From contig NSJX01000011.1 of NCBI GenBank assembly GCA_002286715.1, forward strand, positions 566,106 through 630,105: 64,000 bases of DNA. The letters run 5' to 3'. Position 1 is the stretch's first letter. Each line of letters opens with the position of its first letter. Source of the stretch: Dentipellis sp. KUC8613 (Eukaryota > Basidiomycota > Agaricomycetes > Russulales > Hericiaceae). This document shows, piece by piece, positions 63,360-64,000 of the stretch. Below the pieces are notes generated by a model. It was given only the letters and a program-made list of their open reading frames with translations, was not told the origin of the DNA and ran no database searches. A program made the position numbers and the translations under genes.

Positions 63360-63853
63360 GGCGGGGAATGTTCATGACCATACTGAATCTTCTGTATATT
63401 ACAACACGATTACGCTGTATGAGTACCCTTTGGAATGAGATCATGCACGCAGAACGAAATATGTGTCTGGAAAGGCATAAAGCGGGCGCCTAAGCAAACA
63501 AACGCGTGAGACTCTGGACGCGGCCCCCGCCTGACCGTGATATTGCTGCAGCCTGTGGCGAGCACAAGCTTCAAGTCGAGTTTACCATCTCCCGCCCGCA
63601 ACATCGCGCTCTTTCTTTCCTTTACGTGCTTTGGTACCCTGCAGTCTCTCCGAAAGCGCCAGGGCTTCAACGCGTGGCGCCCATTCATATTGCCTAACAC
63701 GCTCTCACTTCCGATCCACCACCAACTACCTCGTGTTCTCCACGTTGCTGTCCTTCCTTCTTCTAATCTGGATCTAATCTCTCTCGTTACTGCTATTCTT
63801 CCCCCGTTCAGTCTTCTCAACGTGTTAGAAACGAGGACGGTTTGGAGCCAATC
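63360..63853. other. Intergenic, no gene seen
   Basis: About 490 bp between the E2 gene and the start of the last gene. A 149-aa minus-strand ORF across it has no recognisable domain. Confidence 0.45.
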
Positions 63854-64000
63854 ATGCATCGTTTCCGGTGAGCAACGCCGACTCTGCTGTCTTCACTCCC
63901 CCTGGCGCACTCACCCCATCTCTTTTCCTATATTCAGCAAGTGGTCGGATCCCAGGCGTAGCCAGGTGCCGGAATCTGTACGCTCAAGCACTGCGTCGTC
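63854..64000 (+). CDS. First exons of a gene cut by the window edge
   Basis: ATG at 63854 with a good context starts MHRFR. A GT at 63868 and an AG at 63936-63937 give a 70-nt intron. The next exon stays open to the end of the window (KWSDPRRSQVPESVRSSTAS). Only about 26 residues are visible, Ser/Arg-rich. No family can be named. Confidence 0.45.

Overview
The window is nuclear DNA of a filamentous basidiomycete, most likely an Agaricomycete close to wood-decay mushrooms or polypores. Genes are compact and broken by many 45-65 nt GT-AG introns. The protein families fit that group: a GT4 trehalose phosphorylase, a DUF6593 protein and a short kinase-like family. No bacterial operon, CRISPR array, intact transposon or virus was seen. 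Gene models were assembled by hand from splice sites, reading phase and remembered family sequences, so small-exon boundaries are inferences.

Layout. 1-20.2 kb is dense: the start of a TFIIB/Brf1-like gene (-), trehalose phosphorylase (+), POL5/MYBBP1A (+), MSH3 (-), ATP12 (+), ALKBH1-like dioxygenase (-), LETM1/MDM38 (+), an SHR3-like permease chaperone (-) and a mitochondrial RsfS/ATP25-type protein (+). Most sit as divergent pairs with 130-180 bp between start codons. 20.2-24.6 kb is looser, with an extended SDR reductase and a small hydrophilic protein. 24.6-35.7 kb is one giant gene, CSF1, a bridge-like lipid transfer protein. 36.6-38.8 kb holds NSA2 (-) and YIP1 (+).

39-44.6 kb is a zone of decay: a broken EXO70 relic, an intact DUF6593 gene, a decayed tRNA-like Pol III unit, a kinase-like pseudogene and an unresolved hypothetical gene. 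44.7-64 kb is again normal: SEN34, an EI24-like membrane protein, linker histone H1, MZM1 and a GGQ release factor in close tandem, a hypothetical, a gene-poor 1.9 kb, adenylyl cyclase-associated protein, a PhoD-like phosphatase, an ASH2/BRE2 COMPASS subunit, a UBE2L3-like E2 and the first codons of another gene.

Shared themes. Several genes serve mitochondria (ATP12, LETM1, RsfS/ATP25, MZM1, release factor, possibly ALKBH1). Others serve chromatin and DNA repair (MSH3, H1, BRE2), ribosome assembly (NSA2, POL5), tRNA splicing (SEN34) and membrane traffic or lipid transfer (SHR3, YIP1, CSF1). The most unusual feature is extreme micro-exons: NSA2 needs an ATG-only coding exon plus a 6-nt exon, and the PhoD-like gene encodes its conserved DDHD motif through successive exons of 20, 9, 5 and 19 nt. 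Two GC-AG introns are also present.
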